In this document: positions 1-9,351 of the stretch, in pieces | How positions within the stretch are numbered: position 1 is the first letter of the stretch | Layout: every line of letters begins with the position of its first letter | Assembly: GCA_022844345.1 (NCBI GenBank) | Contig: JALHLU010000004.1 | Coordinates: 62,001 to 126,000, forward strand | Source: Hyphomonadaceae bacterium | GTDB lineage: Bacteria; Pseudomonadota; Alphaproteobacteria; Caulobacterales; Hyphomonadaceae | Length of the DNA: 64,000 nucleotides | Reading direction: 5' to 3' | The notes under the pieces: generated by a model | The model's input: the letters and a program-made list of their open reading frames with translations, nothing else | Told to the model about the DNA's origin: nothing | The model's database searches: none | Program-made: the position numbers and the translations under genes

Positions 1-29
1 ACGCCAAGCCGCCGATGGGCGGCCGCTAG
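1..29 (+). CDS. 3' end of an upstream gene (partial)
   Basis: An open frame entering from the left edge reads AKPPMGGR and stops at TAG (27-29). Twenty-five bases later a strong intrinsic terminator follows, which fits the end of a transcription unit. Eight codons are too few to name the product. Confidence 0.3.
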
Positions 30-54
30 GTCTCATCGAACCAACAGAATGCAG

Positions 55-82
55 CGCCCCGGCCCAAAAGGCCGGGGCGTTT
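55..82 (+). terminator. Rho-independent terminator
   Basis: Perfect 10-bp stem CGCCCCGGCC (55-64) / GGCCGGGGCG (70-79) with loop CAAAA, followed by TTT. It closes the transcription unit entering from the left edge. Confidence 0.75.
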
Positions 83-166
83 GCTTGCATGGCTGCCGCT
101 ACGGCGCGACTGGTCAGATTGCCCGGCGGCGGTAAGGTCTCTCAAAACGACACTTGGGAGAACGCC

Positions 167-1792
167 ATGATCCGGATGGTCTGTGCTGCGTCCATGCTCG
201 CTCTGGCTGCCTGTGGCGGCGAGGCAGCGAAGCCCGTCACTTGGGACGTCACCGAGTTCATCGGCCCATCGCCCTTCCACGGCCTGCACGGCCTCGCGGT
301 GGAAGAGGACGGAACGATCCTCGCGGGCAGCGTGGTCGGACAAGCGATCTATGCGGTGAACCCGCAGACCGGCGAAGTCACTGAACGCTTGGGCCCGCCC
401 GATGGCATGGCTGACGACATCGCCTTCGGCCCGAACGGAGAGATGGCGTGGACCGGCTATCTCACCGGCAAGGTCTTCATCCAGGACAAGGGCGGCCAGC
501 CGCGCATGATCTCGTCCGGCCTGCCAGGCTCCAACTCGCTGGCCTTCACCAAGGAGGGTAAGCTGTACTTCACGCAGGTCTTCCTCGGCGATGCGCTCTA
601 CGAAGCCGACGTGACGGGTGCAGCCCCAGCGCGCCTGATCCGCAAGGACCTCGGCGGCTTCAACGGCTTCGAAGTCGGGCCAGATGGCATGCTCTACGGT
701 CCGCTGTGGTTCAAGAACGCGATCGTGAAGATTGATCCGAAGACAGGCGCGGACACCGTCGTCGCCGATGGTTTTCAGATCCCTGCAGCGGCAAATTTTG
801 GCCCCGACGGCAATCTCTACGCCATCGATACCAAGACCGGCGAAGTGAAGCGCATCGACATGAAGACCAGGGCGGTCACGGTCATCGCAACGCTGGCCCC
901 GGCGCTCGACAATCTCGCCATCGCCAAGGACGGCACGATCTACGTCTCCAACATGGCCGACGCCACGATCTACGCCGTGAACCCCGCCGATGGCGCCGTG
1001 CGCACCGTGGTCAGCGGCCCGCTCGCAACGCCCACCGATCTTGTCATCACCGATGGTCCCGAAGGCGAGAAGCTGCACGTCGCGGACGTGTTCAGCTATC
1101 GCGTCATCGACACGGCCACGAAAGCGATCACTGACCCGCTGCGCATGTATCGCGACGAGACCGAGAACCAGCTCGGCATTGGCGCGGGAAAGACGAAAAT
1201 CCTGATCACCTCATGGGCTGCCGGAATGGTTCAGGTGGTCGATCGCGCCACCGGCCAGTCCGAAATCCACCATGGCTTCATGGCTCCGAGCGATGCGATC
1301 GAACTCGCAGACGGCCGCCTGATCGTGCTTGAGGCAGCCACCGGCAAGATCCGGCCGGTCAGCGTCGATGCAACGACGCCGCAGGTCGAGGGCCTCAACT
1401 ATCCTGTTTCGATGGTCGAGGCGGCTGGGGGCAAGCTCTACGTGACCGAAACCAATCCGACGGCCAAGGGTGCGCTCGCCAGCGTTGATCTTGCCACCGG
1501 AGAGGTCACGCGCGTGCTGGAAGGTCTTGAAGGCCCCGAGGGCGTGGATGTCGGCGCGGATGGCAGGGTCTACGTCGCCGAAGCCGGCGCTGGCCGCGTC
1601 ATTGCCTTCGACCCAACTGACAAGTCGGTCACAGTCCTCGCCGAAGGCCTCAAGACCGGGCTCGTCTCGGCCGAGGGAGCGCTCCCAGCCTACACCACCA
1701 CAGGCGTCGCCGTCTCGAAGAAGGACGGGTCAGTCTATGTCGCGTCCGACATCACCAACGCCATCTACCGGATCGCGCCAAAGTCCGAATGA
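167..1792 (+). CDS. Beta-propeller (NHL/SMP-30-like) lipoprotein
   Basis: A 541-aa lipoprotein. The signal peptide ends in lipobox LAAC with the lipidated Cys at residue 16, so it is probably anchored in the periplasm or outer membrane. The body is built of repeated blades carrying patterns such as GPDGNLYAID and AKDGTIYVSN, typical of NHL or SMP-30/gluconolactonase propellers. The blade pattern is seen in the sequence; ligand or activity is unknown. The ATG at 167 is chosen over an upstream in-frame ATG at 89 because GGGAG (156-160) lies just upstream and the signal peptide begins there. The gene stands alone after a terminator and is followed 79 bp later by a small DGPF-domain gene. Confidence 0.8.
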   Translation: MIRMVCAASMLALAACGGEAAKPVTWDVTEFIGPSPFHGLHGLAVEEDGTILAGSVVGQAIYAVNPQTGEVTERLGPPDGMADDIAFGPNGEMAWTGYLTGKVFIQDKGGQPRMISSGLPGSNSLAFTKEGKLYFTQVFLGDALYEADVTGAAPARLIRKDLGGFNGFEVGPDGMLYGPLWFKNAIVKIDPKTGADTVVADGFQIPAAANFGPDGNLYAIDTKTGEVKRIDMKTRAVTVIATLAPALDNLAIAKDGTIYVSNMADATIYAVNPADGAVRTVVSGPLATPTDLVITDGPEGEKLHVADVFSYRVIDTATKAITDPLRMYRDETENQLGIGAGKTKILITSWAAGMVQVVDRATGQSEIHHGFMAPSDAIELADGRLIVLEAATGKIRPVSVDATTPQVEGLNYPVSMVEAAGGKLYVTETNPTAKGALASVDLATGEVTRVLEGLEGPEGVDVGADGRVYVAEAGAGRVIAFDPTDKSVTVLAEGLKTGLVSAEGALPAYTTTGVAVSKKDGSVYVASDITNAIYRIAPKSE

Positions 1793-1871
1793 CCGTCGGC
1801 AGAATCGCGTTGTCGAAAATGTCGGATCAGCGCCGCCGCCTGCGTCCTTGGGGCCAGGACAGGAGAAACCC

Positions 1872-2324
1872 ATGCGCTTCGTGATGCTGATGTACCCCGG
1901 CCCGCAGGCCGAGACCGAAACCAACCCCGTTCCGCCCGGGCCGGAAGGCCAACAGCTGCTTCAGGACATGATGGCGTTCAACCAGCGCATGGTCGATGCC
2001 GGCATCATGCTGGGCGGGGAGGGGCTGAAGCCGACGCGGATGGGCGCTCGCGTCAAATGCGATGGCGCTGGCAAGACCACCGTGGTCGATGGTCCCTTCA
2101 CGGAGACCAAAGAAGTCCTCGGCGGCTACTGGATCATCGAGGCGGCGTCTCTTGAAGAAGCGGTCGCCTGGGCCCGCCAGGCCCCATGTCCGGCCGGCGA
2201 GTTCATCGAGATCCGCCCGGTCTGGACGCCCGAGCATTTCGGGGGGGAGGTCGCCGCCATCGAGCGCGCCCAGATGGATCAGATGGCGGTTCAAGCTGCG
2301 GAGAAGGCGTCGAAAGGCGGCTGA
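1872..2324 (+). CDS. YCII-related / DGPF-domain protein
   Basis: A 150-aa soluble protein beginning MRFVMLMYPGP and carrying VDGPFTETKEVLGGYWII, the hallmark of DGPF/YCII-related proteins. These form small ferredoxin-like alpha/beta folds, often next to ECF sigma factors. No sigma factor gene is adjacent here. The start is supported by AGGAGA (1861-1866) six bases upstream of the ATG. Biochemical function is unknown for most of the family. Confidence 0.85.
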   Translation: MRFVMLMYPGPQAETETNPVPPGPEGQQLLQDMMAFNQRMVDAGIMLGGEGLKPTRMGARVKCDGAGKTTVVDGPFTETKEVLGGYWIIEAASLEEAVAWARQAPCPAGEFIEIRPVWTPEHFGGEVAAIERAQMDQMAVQAAEKASKGG

Positions 2325-2421
2325 CGCGGACGGTCGATGAAAATTCACCGGTCTCGATTTACGAAAAAATCCCCTCTGTCTGGCAGGGTCTGGTTGCAGG
2401 CTTAGTCAGGATCATGTCCCC

Positions 2422-3519
2422 ATGCGGGTCGAGTGTGTCAGTCCCCTTGCGTTGAACGCGCAGGACGTCGCGCAGTGGCGCGCCGTTCTTGCCGCCGATG
2501 GCGAACTGACCAGCCCGTATCTCGCCCCGGAATGGGCGCAGACCGTCGCGCGCCGGCGCGGCGATGTCAGCGTGGCCGTGTTCCGCGATGGCGATGGCGC
2601 GCCCGTTGGCTTCCTCCCTGTGCAGTTGTCCAGCGGCCACGCGGCCATGCCGGTGGGTGGGCCAATCTGCGACTATCAGGCTTTCATCGGGCCCGCCGGG
2701 GCCGACCTGCCATTGGCGGTGCGTGAGCTTGGAGTCGGGCGTATCGACCTTACCGCGGGCCTTGCCAACAATGCAGTCGGCGAATGCCTGCTTGCTCACG
2801 ATGTCGGCCATGTCGTGCGGTTTGCAGACGGTTGGCAGGCCTGGTGCGATCAGCGTGCCGCTGCCGGATCGAAAACCATCGCGCGCACGCGGAAGAAACT
2901 TACGAAGCTGACGCGCGATCATGATGGCGATGTCGCCCTCGAAGCGTTCTCGACTGACCCGCATGCCTTCGAGACGCTGCTCCGCTGGAAGCGCGCGCAG
3001 ATGAAGCGCACCGGCGTCACCGACATATTCGAACACGCCTGGATCGACGGCGTCGTCCGCGACTGCTTTGCGTGGGACCCTGCCGATCCGCATTTTGGCG
3101 GCGCGATGTTCGTCCTGCGCGTAAAGGGTCAGCCTGTAGCTGTCCTGTTCTGCCTGCGCGCCGGCCGCGCGCTGCACGCCTGGTTCGTTGCCCACGACGA
3201 CGCGCTGTCGGCACATTCGCCGGGCATCATCGTCTTCGTCGAGGCCATCCGCGCGGCGGCGAATGCGGGCTATACCGAGATGGATCTCGGGCCCGGCAAT
3301 TATGCGTTCAAGCAAAGCCTCGCCAACCATGCGCGCCCCATCGGCGCCGGCTTTGTCGGCCGCCCGGGCTTTGCGGCGGCCTTCAAGGCGGCCCAGTTCC
3401 AGATGCGCGCGCTGGTCGAAAGCCTGCCGGTAGGCCCGGTGCGCGAATGGCCGGCCAAGGCCATGCGGCGCCTCGATGTCGCCCGCGGTCTTGCTGTTCC
3501 GGCCGATCGCGCAGCCTGA
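2422..3519 (+). CDS. FemAB/BioF2-like GNAT acyltransferase
   Basis: A 365-aa cytoplasmic protein with no signal peptide. The C-terminal half (about residues 150-330) contains RFADGWQAWCDQ, a basic SKTIARTRKKLTKL stretch, and a final GYTEMDLGPGNYAFKQSLA segment, as in the acetyltransferase family linked to CelD/BcsL polysaccharide proteins (Acetyltransf_6). Such proteins transfer acyl or aminoacyl groups, often in envelope polysaccharide metabolism. No polysaccharide genes adjoin it, so the substrate cannot be inferred. The threonine ammonia-lyase gene follows after 84 bp on the same strand. Confidence 0.75.
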   Translation: MRVECVSPLALNAQDVAQWRAVLAADGELTSPYLAPEWAQTVARRRGDVSVAVFRDGDGAPVGFLPVQLSSGHAAMPVGGPICDYQAFIGPAGADLPLAVRELGVGRIDLTAGLANNAVGECLLAHDVGHVVRFADGWQAWCDQRAAAGSKTIARTRKKLTKLTRDHDGDVALEAFSTDPHAFETLLRWKRAQMKRTGVTDIFEHAWIDGVVRDCFAWDPADPHFGGAMFVLRVKGQPVAVLFCLRAGRALHAWFVAHDDALSAHSPGIIVFVEAIRAAANAGYTEMDLGPGNYAFKQSLANHARPIGAGFVGRPGFAAAFKAAQFQMRALVESLPVGPVREWPAKAMRRLDVARGLAVPADRAA

Positions 3520-3603
3520 ACAGCCCCACCGGCCGGCGGGCTTTCACCCTGGCCGAATTGGGTATAGGGGACGGCCAGTTCCGATCCCAGAAAGGCAGCC
3601 GCC

Positions 3604-4848
3604 GTGACCGCAACGCCCGCAAATACCCTTGAGTCTGAAGGCCCCTTGCCGGTCACCCTGGCCGATATTGAAGCGGCCGCCAAAGCCATCGCGGGCCAGG
3701 TCGAGCACACGCCGCTCCGCTATTCGCGCACGCTCAGCGAGATCACCGGCGCGCAGGTCTGGATCAAGTTCGAGAACCTGCAATTCACAGCCTCGTTCAA
3801 GGAGCGCGGAGCGCTCAACAAGCTGCTTTCGCTCTCGAACTCGGAAAAGGCTGCGGGTGTCATCGCCATGTCGGCCGGCAACCACGCGCAGGGCGTCGCC
3901 TATCACGCTGCGCGCCTTGGCATTCCGTCCACCATCGTGATGCCGAGAGGAACGCCTTTCGTGAAGATCGAGCACACGCGCAATTTCGGTGCGACGGTCA
4001 TCATCCATGGCGAGACCCTCGCCGACGCCGACGCCCATGCGCGCAAGCTTGAGAAGGAGCAGGGCCTCACATTCGTCCATCCGTTCGACGACAGGCACGT
4101 GATCGCCGGGCAGGGCACGATCGGTCTCGAAATCATGGAAGCGCTGCCTGATTTCGACGTGATGGTCATCCCGGTGGGCGGCGGCGGTCTTTCTGCGGGC
4201 ATTGCAACCGCGATCAAGTCGCGGCGCCCCGCGACATCGATCATCGGGGTTGAGCCTGCGCTCTATCCCTCTCTCTCCGCTGAACTGCGTGGCGAGGAGG
4301 CCAAGGTCGGCGGCGCCACCATTGCGGAAGGCATCGCTGTCAAGAAGGTCGGCAAGCTGACGGCGCAGATCCTGCGCAAGCTGATGGAGCGCGTCATCCT
4401 TGTCAGCGAGGATGATCTCGAGCGCGCCGTGACGCTGTTCGCCACCGTCGAGAAATCCGTCGCCGAGGGCGCGGGGGCTGCGGGCCTTGCCGCCCTGCTG
4501 GCCGAGCCGCACCTGTTCCGGGGGCGCAAGGTGGTTCTCGTGCTGTGCGGTGGCAATATCGACACGCGCCTGCTGGCGTCCGTCCTCACCCGCTCGCTGG
4601 TCCGCGAGAAGCGCATCACCTCCATCCGCATCATTGGTAACGACCAGCCGGGTCTGCTGGCGGCGGTGGCGACCGTCATCGGCGAGAATGGCGGGAACAT
4701 CATCGAGGTCAGCCATAACCGCATGGCGCTCGACGTTCCCGCGAAAGGCGCCGAGTTCGATATCACCATCGAAACGCGCGACGCCCTGCACACGCAGGAA
4801 ATCATCGACGCCCTGAACCGGGCGGGCTACCCGCCCCGGACGAACTGA
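3604..4848 (+). CDS. ilvA: Threonine ammonia-lyase (catabolic/biosynthetic type, ACT domain)
   Basis: A 414-aa PLP enzyme that deaminates threonine to 2-oxobutanoate, feeding isoleucine synthesis or threonine breakdown. The PLP lysine is K66 in FTASFKERGA, and the glycine loop that binds the cofactor phosphate is VGGGGLSAG near residue 192. The C-terminus holds a single ACT domain (about 338-410, IRIIGNDQPGLLAAVATVI). One short ACT domain matches the TdcB-like/short IlvA form rather than the long biosynthetic form with two ACT-like modules. The start codon is GTG. The gene symbol is a family call; tdcB would also be acceptable. Confidence 0.88.
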   Translation: MTATPANTLESEGPLPVTLADIEAAAKAIAGQVEHTPLRYSRTLSEITGAQVWIKFENLQFTASFKERGALNKLLSLSNSEKAAGVIAMSAGNHAQGVAYHAARLGIPSTIVMPRGTPFVKIEHTRNFGATVIIHGETLADADAHARKLEKEQGLTFVHPFDDRHVIAGQGTIGLEIMEALPDFDVMVIPVGGGGLSAGIATAIKSRRPATSIIGVEPALYPSLSAELRGEEAKVGGATIAEGIAVKKVGKLTAQILRKLMERVILVSEDDLERAVTLFATVEKSVAEGAGAAGLAALLAEPHLFRGRKVVLVLCGGNIDTRLLASVLTRSLVREKRITSIRIIGNDQPGLLAAVATVIGENGGNIIEVSHNRMALDVPAKGAEFDITIETRDALHTQEIIDALNRAGYPPRTN

Positions 4849-4968
4849 TTTGACGGACTGATTCCGGGCTCAGGAAGGCGTGAATGTTCGGCCCTCGCGT
4901 GGGGCCGAAAGCGATGCTAACACCCCCACGACATTCCCGGCGGGAATCAGAAAAAGAGGGATTCGCCG

Positions 4969-5886
4969 ATGATCCGCATGGCCCTGGCCGCACTGGCCGT
5001 CCTGACGCTTGCCGCGTGCAACCGCGCGGCCGTCGATGCCAAGGATCCCTGGGCGTCGCTGCAGCCTTGGGACCATGGCCGCCCTGGCGTTGAGAAGCTG
5101 GACTCCGGCGTCGAATACCTCGTCATCACCAAGGGCGATGGAAAGGGCGCCAGCCCCACGGCGCGCGACCGGGTCGAAGTCCGCTATGACGGCCGCATCG
5201 CCAAGTCCGGCCTGAAATTCGATTCCTCCTACGACCGTGGCGAGACCTCGACCTTCGAGGTCAACGGCGTCATCCCCGGCTGGCGCGATGGCCTGCAGAA
5301 GATGCAGCCGGGCGACATGTTCATGTTCTGGATCCCGTCAGCCCAGGGCTATGGCGAGCGCGGCGCCGGCATCGAGATCCCGCCCAATGCCGATCTGATG
5401 TTTCAGGTCGAACTCGTTCGCGTGCTTTCTGATCCGTGGCCCAGCGCCATGCCGTGGCCGACCGATGCGTCCGACATCGTGCGCCTGCCGTCCGGCCTCG
5501 AATACCGCTCCATCGAATCCGGCGCCCCCGAGGGCGGATCGCCCACCGATGGCGATGTCGTTCTGGTGCAGTTCGAAGGCCGCCTCGAAGACCCCGACTA
5601 TCAGGTGGGCGACACGCTGGAGGAGAAGCTGGATTCCAGCCTTGTCGTCTCCACCTACGACGAAGGCCAGCCGAAGCAGTTCCTCGTGTCCGGCCTCACG
5701 CCCGGCTGGCAGGAAGTGGTCAAGCTGATGCGCCCGGGCGATCGCTGGATGGTCCGCATCCCCGCACAGATCAACTATGGCGAGGACAGCGCGGATCGCA
5801 TCCCGCCGAACTCGACGGTGATCTACGAGATCGAGCTCCTGGCCTTCCAGGCGCCGGACCCGACGCAGATGCCGCCGCCGCAATAG
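4969..5886 (+). CDS. FKBP-type peptidyl-prolyl isomerase lipoprotein with two FKBP domains
   Basis: A 305-aa lipoprotein with lipobox LAAC (Cys17). Two FKBP modules follow in tandem, about residues 60-155 and 190-295. The first has VEVRYDGRI, GVIPGWRDGLQKMQPGD and IPPNADLMFQVEL; the second has VLVQFEGRL, GLTPGWQEVVKLMRPGD and IPPNSTVIYEIEL. These are the substrate-cradle strands of FKBP prolyl isomerases, so the likely role is folding of exported proteins in the periplasm. The second module carries a longer insertion after its first strand. SD-like AAAAAGAGGG precedes the ATG. The gene converges on the short GST-like gene with a 4-bp gap. Confidence 0.88.
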   Translation: MIRMALAALAVLTLAACNRAAVDAKDPWASLQPWDHGRPGVEKLDSGVEYLVITKGDGKGASPTARDRVEVRYDGRIAKSGLKFDSSYDRGETSTFEVNGVIPGWRDGLQKMQPGDMFMFWIPSAQGYGERGAGIEIPPNADLMFQVELVRVLSDPWPSAMPWPTDASDIVRLPSGLEYRSIESGAPEGGSPTDGDVVLVQFEGRLEDPDYQVGDTLEEKLDSSLVVSTYDEGQPKQFLVSGLTPGWQEVVKLMRPGDRWMVRIPAQINYGEDSADRIPPNSTVIYEIELLAFQAPDPTQMPPPQ

Positions 5887-5890
5887 GCCG

Positions 5891-6316
5891 CTAGATTGCA
5901 AACACGCCCATGCCGCGGCCGAGTTCGGGCCGCAGGCTGAGGCGGTGGCGCCAGGCATCCACCACTGGCGGAAGCCCGCTTGCGAACGCATGGCGCGGAT
6001 ACATCGCCATGTCGGCGATGGAGTAAGGGCCGAGGATGTATTCCCGGTCGGCCAGCGCCGTTTCCAGCTCGGCAAGGTCCGGCGGCGTCTTCGTCAGCCA
6101 GCGCTGAGCCGCCTGCAGGTCGGGCGGCAGGAACCGGCCAGATTGGCGCGCCATGGCGACCAGTATGTTCGCGGCATCAGGCAGCCGCGCCTGACCCACG
6201 ATCATCACAGGCACCGGCGCGCGCTTATCCGCCAGCGTATAGCTGATGAACATTTCTTCCAGCGCGATTCCGATCGCCTGCGTGTCCGGGCCGGCGCCAG
6301 CGTGAAAGTGGTACAT
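5891..6316 (-). CDS. Short glutathione S-transferase-like protein
   Basis: A 141-aa protein whose second half (YILGPYSIADMAMYPRHAFA) is the helical C-terminal domain of GSTs, especially the YfcG/Ure2p-like group where the family has YSIADIA. The thioredoxin-fold N-terminal domain is mostly missing: the family is usually about 200-230 aa, and the first 40 residues here only loosely resemble the end of that domain. It could be a degraded gene or a stand-alone C-domain. It lies between the FKBP gene (convergent) and argE (divergent). Confidence 0.6.
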   Translation of the reverse strand: MYHFHAGAGPDTQAIGIALEEMFISYTLADKRAPVPVMIVGQARLPDAANILVAMARQSGRFLPPDLQAAQRWLTKTPPDLAELETALADREYILGPYSIADMAMYPRHAFASGLPPVVDAWRHRLSLRPELGRGMGVFAI

Positions 6317-6366
6317 GGCCTCCGCTTAAGCCTTGCGCGGCGATTGTCCATCGCTAGCGTGCCGGC

Positions 6367-7527
6367 ATGACATCCCTTGCCCGCGTCCGCGACATCCTTC
6401 ACCGCCTCTGCGCGTTCGACACCACGTCGCGCGACACCAACCTGCCGCTCATTGACTGGGTCGAGGACTTCCTGCGTCCGCTCGGCGCGCAGCTGGTGCG
6501 CGTACCCAGCGACGATGGGAAGAAGTCAAACCTCTGGGCGCGCCTTGGGCCTGATCTTCCAGGAGGAATCGTCCTCTCCGGGCATACAGATGTTGTGCCC
6601 GTTGATGGCCAGCCCTGGGTCACCGATCCCTTCGACATGATCGAGGCCGGCGGCAAGTGGTTCGCACGCGGCACGACAGACATGAAGGGCTTCATCGCCC
6701 TCTCGCTCGCCCACGCCGAGGAAATCTCGAAAATCGCGCTGAAAAAGCCGGTGCATTTCGCGTTCAGCTATGACGAGGAGGTCGGCTGCGCCGGCGTCGA
6801 GCCCATGATCGCCGAGATCGGACGCCGGGGTGCGGCCCCCGCCGTGGTCTGGATCGGGGAGCCGACGCTTTGGGGCGTGCTCTCCGCCCACAAGGGCATC
6901 CGCGACTACGAGGTGCACATCACCGGCAAGGCCGCGCACTCCTCAGACCCGCGCATGGGCGCCTCCGCCATCCATGAGGCAATCGACCTTCTGACCACGC
7001 TCCGCCGCATCGCGCGCGAACAGGAAGAGGCAGCGCCCACAAATTCCGAGTTCGACCCGTCATGGACGACCATCACTGTCGGCGAGATTGGCGGCGGCAC
7101 GGCGGCGAACATCCTCGCTCGCGAATGCCGCTTCGTGTTCGATGTGCGCACCGTGCCGGGCAATAATCCGGACGCGATGCTCCAGCCCTTCTTCGATCAG
7201 GTCGCCGCAGCCCACGCGCGCCTTGCGAAACGCGGCCCGGAATGCGGCATTGAGGTGAAACTCACGGCCGACGCTCCGCCGATGGAGCTGCGCCGCGACA
7301 GCGCAGCCGAGGCTTTCATGCGCAAGCTCACGGGCGACAACGCCGTCCGCGTCGCAGCCTTCGCCACCGAAGGCGGGCAGTTCCAGAAAGCTGGCTTTCC
7401 CGCCGTGATCTGCGGCCCCGGCTCGGTCGAGCAGGCGCACCAGCCGAACGAATTTGTGGCGGTGTCGGAAATCGAGAAAGGCCTGCAGGTCTTCTCGCGC
7501 TTCCTCGACACGCTGCGTGCAGGATAG
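6367..7527 (+). CDS. argE: Acetylornithine deacetylase
   Basis: A 386-aa M20-family zinc amidohydrolase, the usual length for ArgE. It removes the acetyl group from N-acetylornithine in arginine biosynthesis. Metal and catalytic motifs are visible: SGHTDVVPVDG (His and Asp ligands), TDMKG, FSYDEEVGCAGV (general-base Glu and a Glu ligand), and HQPNEFV near the end. The central dimerisation insert starts at about residue 180 after VLSAHKGIRDYEV. The start lies in a compact intergenic region and the gene is not in an arginine operon here. Confidence 0.9.
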   Translation: MTSLARVRDILHRLCAFDTTSRDTNLPLIDWVEDFLRPLGAQLVRVPSDDGKKSNLWARLGPDLPGGIVLSGHTDVVPVDGQPWVTDPFDMIEAGGKWFARGTTDMKGFIALSLAHAEEISKIALKKPVHFAFSYDEEVGCAGVEPMIAEIGRRGAAPAVVWIGEPTLWGVLSAHKGIRDYEVHITGKAAHSSDPRMGASAIHEAIDLLTTLRRIAREQEEAAPTNSEFDPSWTTITVGEIGGGTAANILARECRFVFDVRTVPGNNPDAMLQPFFDQVAAAHARLAKRGPECGIEVKLTADAPPMELRRDSAAEAFMRKLTGDNAVRVAAFATEGGQFQKAGFPAVICGPGSVEQAHQPNEFVAVSEIEKGLQVFSRFLDTLRAG

Positions 7528-7535
7528 GGCGCGCA

Positions 7536-7565
7536 GGCTGGAACACCGCGTGAGATGCTCCAGCC
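7536..7565. terminator. Hairpin between convergent genes
   Basis: Inverted repeat GGCTGGA (7536-7542) / TCCAGCC (7559-7565) sits between the end of argE and the end of the leftward membrane protein gene. There is no T-run, so a terminator role is only suggested by position. Confidence 0.3.
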
Positions 7566-7578
7566 CGGCTCCAAGATT

Positions 7579-8184
7579 CTACATGCTGTCAGGCCGTACA
7601 GAGGCGCCGCCGCCCTTGCTGGCAAGCGCAATGCCGCTTGCGCCGGCCGCCACCAGCAGTCCGCCGATCGCCAGCCAGAAGCCGAGACGCTCCTGCACCA
7701 TTTCGTTCAGCATGCTCGCGCCCATCTGGTTCATGGCGCTCATGTCGCCCATGCTTCCTGCCGCGCCGCCGCCCTGTTGCTCGGCCATGTCGGTCTTCAC
7801 CAGTTCCTTGAACTGCCAGACCGCGCCATAGACCAGGCCCGCTGCGAGCAGGCTGGTCGCCAGGGTGGCCGCCGGCGCAATCCTGCCGAGGAAGGAGAGA
7901 CCAAGCCCAACCGCAACCACCACGGCGGCCGCCAGCGCGAAGATGTTCATTTCCAGCTCGGGCGTTTCCATCGAGCTGGAGCCCGACGTCGTCTCGCCCG
8001 GGGGCATGCCCATGGCCGCAGCCATCTGGTTTGCCGCATCGGGGTTTTCCGACATCGTGCCCTGGATTAGCTCGATGCCCGAAGCCGTCGCGAGATCTGT
8101 GCCGTTGCACGACACCGCCACCCACGGCAGCACGAAGGCCAGCAGCGCCACAACCTTGGCGATGCGTACGATGTTCATGATCAT
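7579..8184 (-). CDS. Uncharacterised four-helix membrane protein
   Basis: A 201-aa protein with four hydrophobic segments, at about residues 8-26, 79-99, 108-127 and 172-192. A soluble loop of about 50 residues, rich in Met, Gly and Ser, lies between helices 1 and 2. No recognised domain. The ATG is preceded by AGGGAGGG at a spacing of about ten bases. It lies downstream of moxR on the same strand, 89 bp away, so the two may be cotranscribed, but nothing in its sequence links it to MoxR function. Confidence 0.6.
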   Translation of the reverse strand: MIMNIVRIAKVVALLAFVLPWVAVSCNGTDLATASGIELIQGTMSENPDAANQMAAAMGMPPGETTSGSSSMETPELEMNIFALAAAVVVAVGLGLSFLGRIAPAATLATSLLAAGLVYGAVWQFKELVKTDMAEQQGGGAAGSMGDMSAMNQMGASMLNEMVQERLGFWLAIGGLLVAAGASGIALASKGGGASVRPDSM

Positions 8185-8273
8185 GTTGTGCGTCCCTCCC
8201 TGGATCGAACAGGGGCGACACTAGTCCGATCCGCGAGACAAAGCACGCCTGCCGTTAGGGCGTGTCGTAGACG

Positions 8274-9131
8274 TCAGCCGTTTTCGCGCCGCGCGAGAAA
8301 GGCGAGGCGTTCGAACAGCTGGATATCCTGCTCGTTCTTGAGCAGCGCGCCATGCAGGGGAGGGACCAGCTTGTTGGGGTTCTTCTCGCGCAGTGTCTCG
8401 ACGTCGATGTCTTCGCTCATCAGCAGTTTCAGCCAGTCGAGCAGCTCGCTCGTCGACGGCTTTTTCTTCAGGCCCGGTACGTCCCGCATCCGGTAGAAGG
8501 TCGCCAGCGCCTCGCTGACGAGGCGTTTCTTGATGCCTGGGAAGTGCACGTCGATGATCGACGCCATCACCTGATCATCGGGGAACTTGATGTAATGGAA
8601 GAAGCAGCGGCGCAGGAACGCGTCCGGCAGTTCCTTCTCGTTGTTCGAGGTGATGATCACGACCGGGCGCACCTTCGCCTTGATCGTCTCGTCGAGCTCG
8701 TAGCAATAGAACTCCATACGATCGAGTTCCTGCAGGAGATCGTTCGGGAATTCGATGTCCGCCTTGTCGATCTCGTCGATCAGCAGGACGGGGCGCACCG
8801 GTGCGGTGAACGCCTCCCACAGCTTGCCCTTCTTGATGTAGTTGCGGATGTCGCGGGCGCGTTCCTCGCCCAGCTGGCCGTCGCGCAGACGGGCCACCGC
8901 GTCGTATTCATAGAGGCCCTGGTGGGCCTTGGTCGTCGACTTGATGTGCCATTCGATGATTGGCATGCCCAGCGCGCGGGCAACCTCCAGCGCCAGCATT
9001 GTCTTGCCGGTCCCCGGCTCGCCCTTCACCAGCAACGGCCGCTCCAGCGCGATCGCGGCATTGACCGCCACCCGCAGGTCGTCGGTCGCGACATAGGTGT
9101 CGGAACCCTCGAAACGCTTCTTCTCGGACAT
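8274..9131 (-). CDS. MoxR-family AAA+ ATPase
   Basis: A 285-aa AAA+ ATPase. Walker A is GEPGTGKT, Walker B is VLLIDEIDKAD, and sensor-type residues appear in VVIITSNNEKELPDAF. MoxR ATPases act as chaperones, often with von Willebrand factor A partner proteins encoded next door. No VWA gene adjoins it in this window. ATG at 9131 is preferred over GTG at 9137 because GGGGAG lies seven bases upstream of the ATG. It is transcribed away from flbT, across a region with a long palindrome. Confidence 0.88.
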   Translation of the reverse strand: MSEKKRFEGSDTYVATDDLRVAVNAAIALERPLLVKGEPGTGKTMLALEVARALGMPIIEWHIKSTTKAHQGLYEYDAVARLRDGQLGEERARDIRNYIKKGKLWEAFTAPVRPVLLIDEIDKADIEFPNDLLQELDRMEFYCYELDETIKAKVRPVVIITSNNEKELPDAFLRRCFFHYIKFPDDQVMASIIDVHFPGIKKRLVSEALATFYRMRDVPGLKKKPSTSELLDWLKLLMSEDIDVETLREKNPNKLVPPLHGALLKNEQDIQLFERLAFLARRENG

Positions 9132-9165
9132 AGGCACTCCCCGCTGGAACGATCATTACGGTAAT

Positions 9166-9231
9166 GGGCAATAAGCCTTAGGCAATAGGCAGCAGGGACG
9201 GGGCGTCCCTATTGTCTGTTGCCGATTGCCC
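9166..9231. repeat. Nested intergenic palindrome
   Basis: Outer arms GGGCAAT (9166-9172) / ATTGCCC (9225-9231) enclose an inner perfect hairpin AGGGACG (9194-9200), loop GGG, CGTCCCT (9204-9210), with further imperfect pairing between. It lies in the divergent moxR/flbT intergenic region, so it is more likely a dispersed palindrome or regulatory structure than a terminator. Confidence 0.5.
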
Positions 9232-9351
9232 CTGCCTGCCCCCTTAAGGCGGCACAAGCAAAACTTAAGGAACGGCCGCTAGACCGGCTCTTTGGCCACG
9301 TCCAGACTCCCGGTGCGAATCCGGGGACTGGCGCCCGGCCGGGAGGTTCTA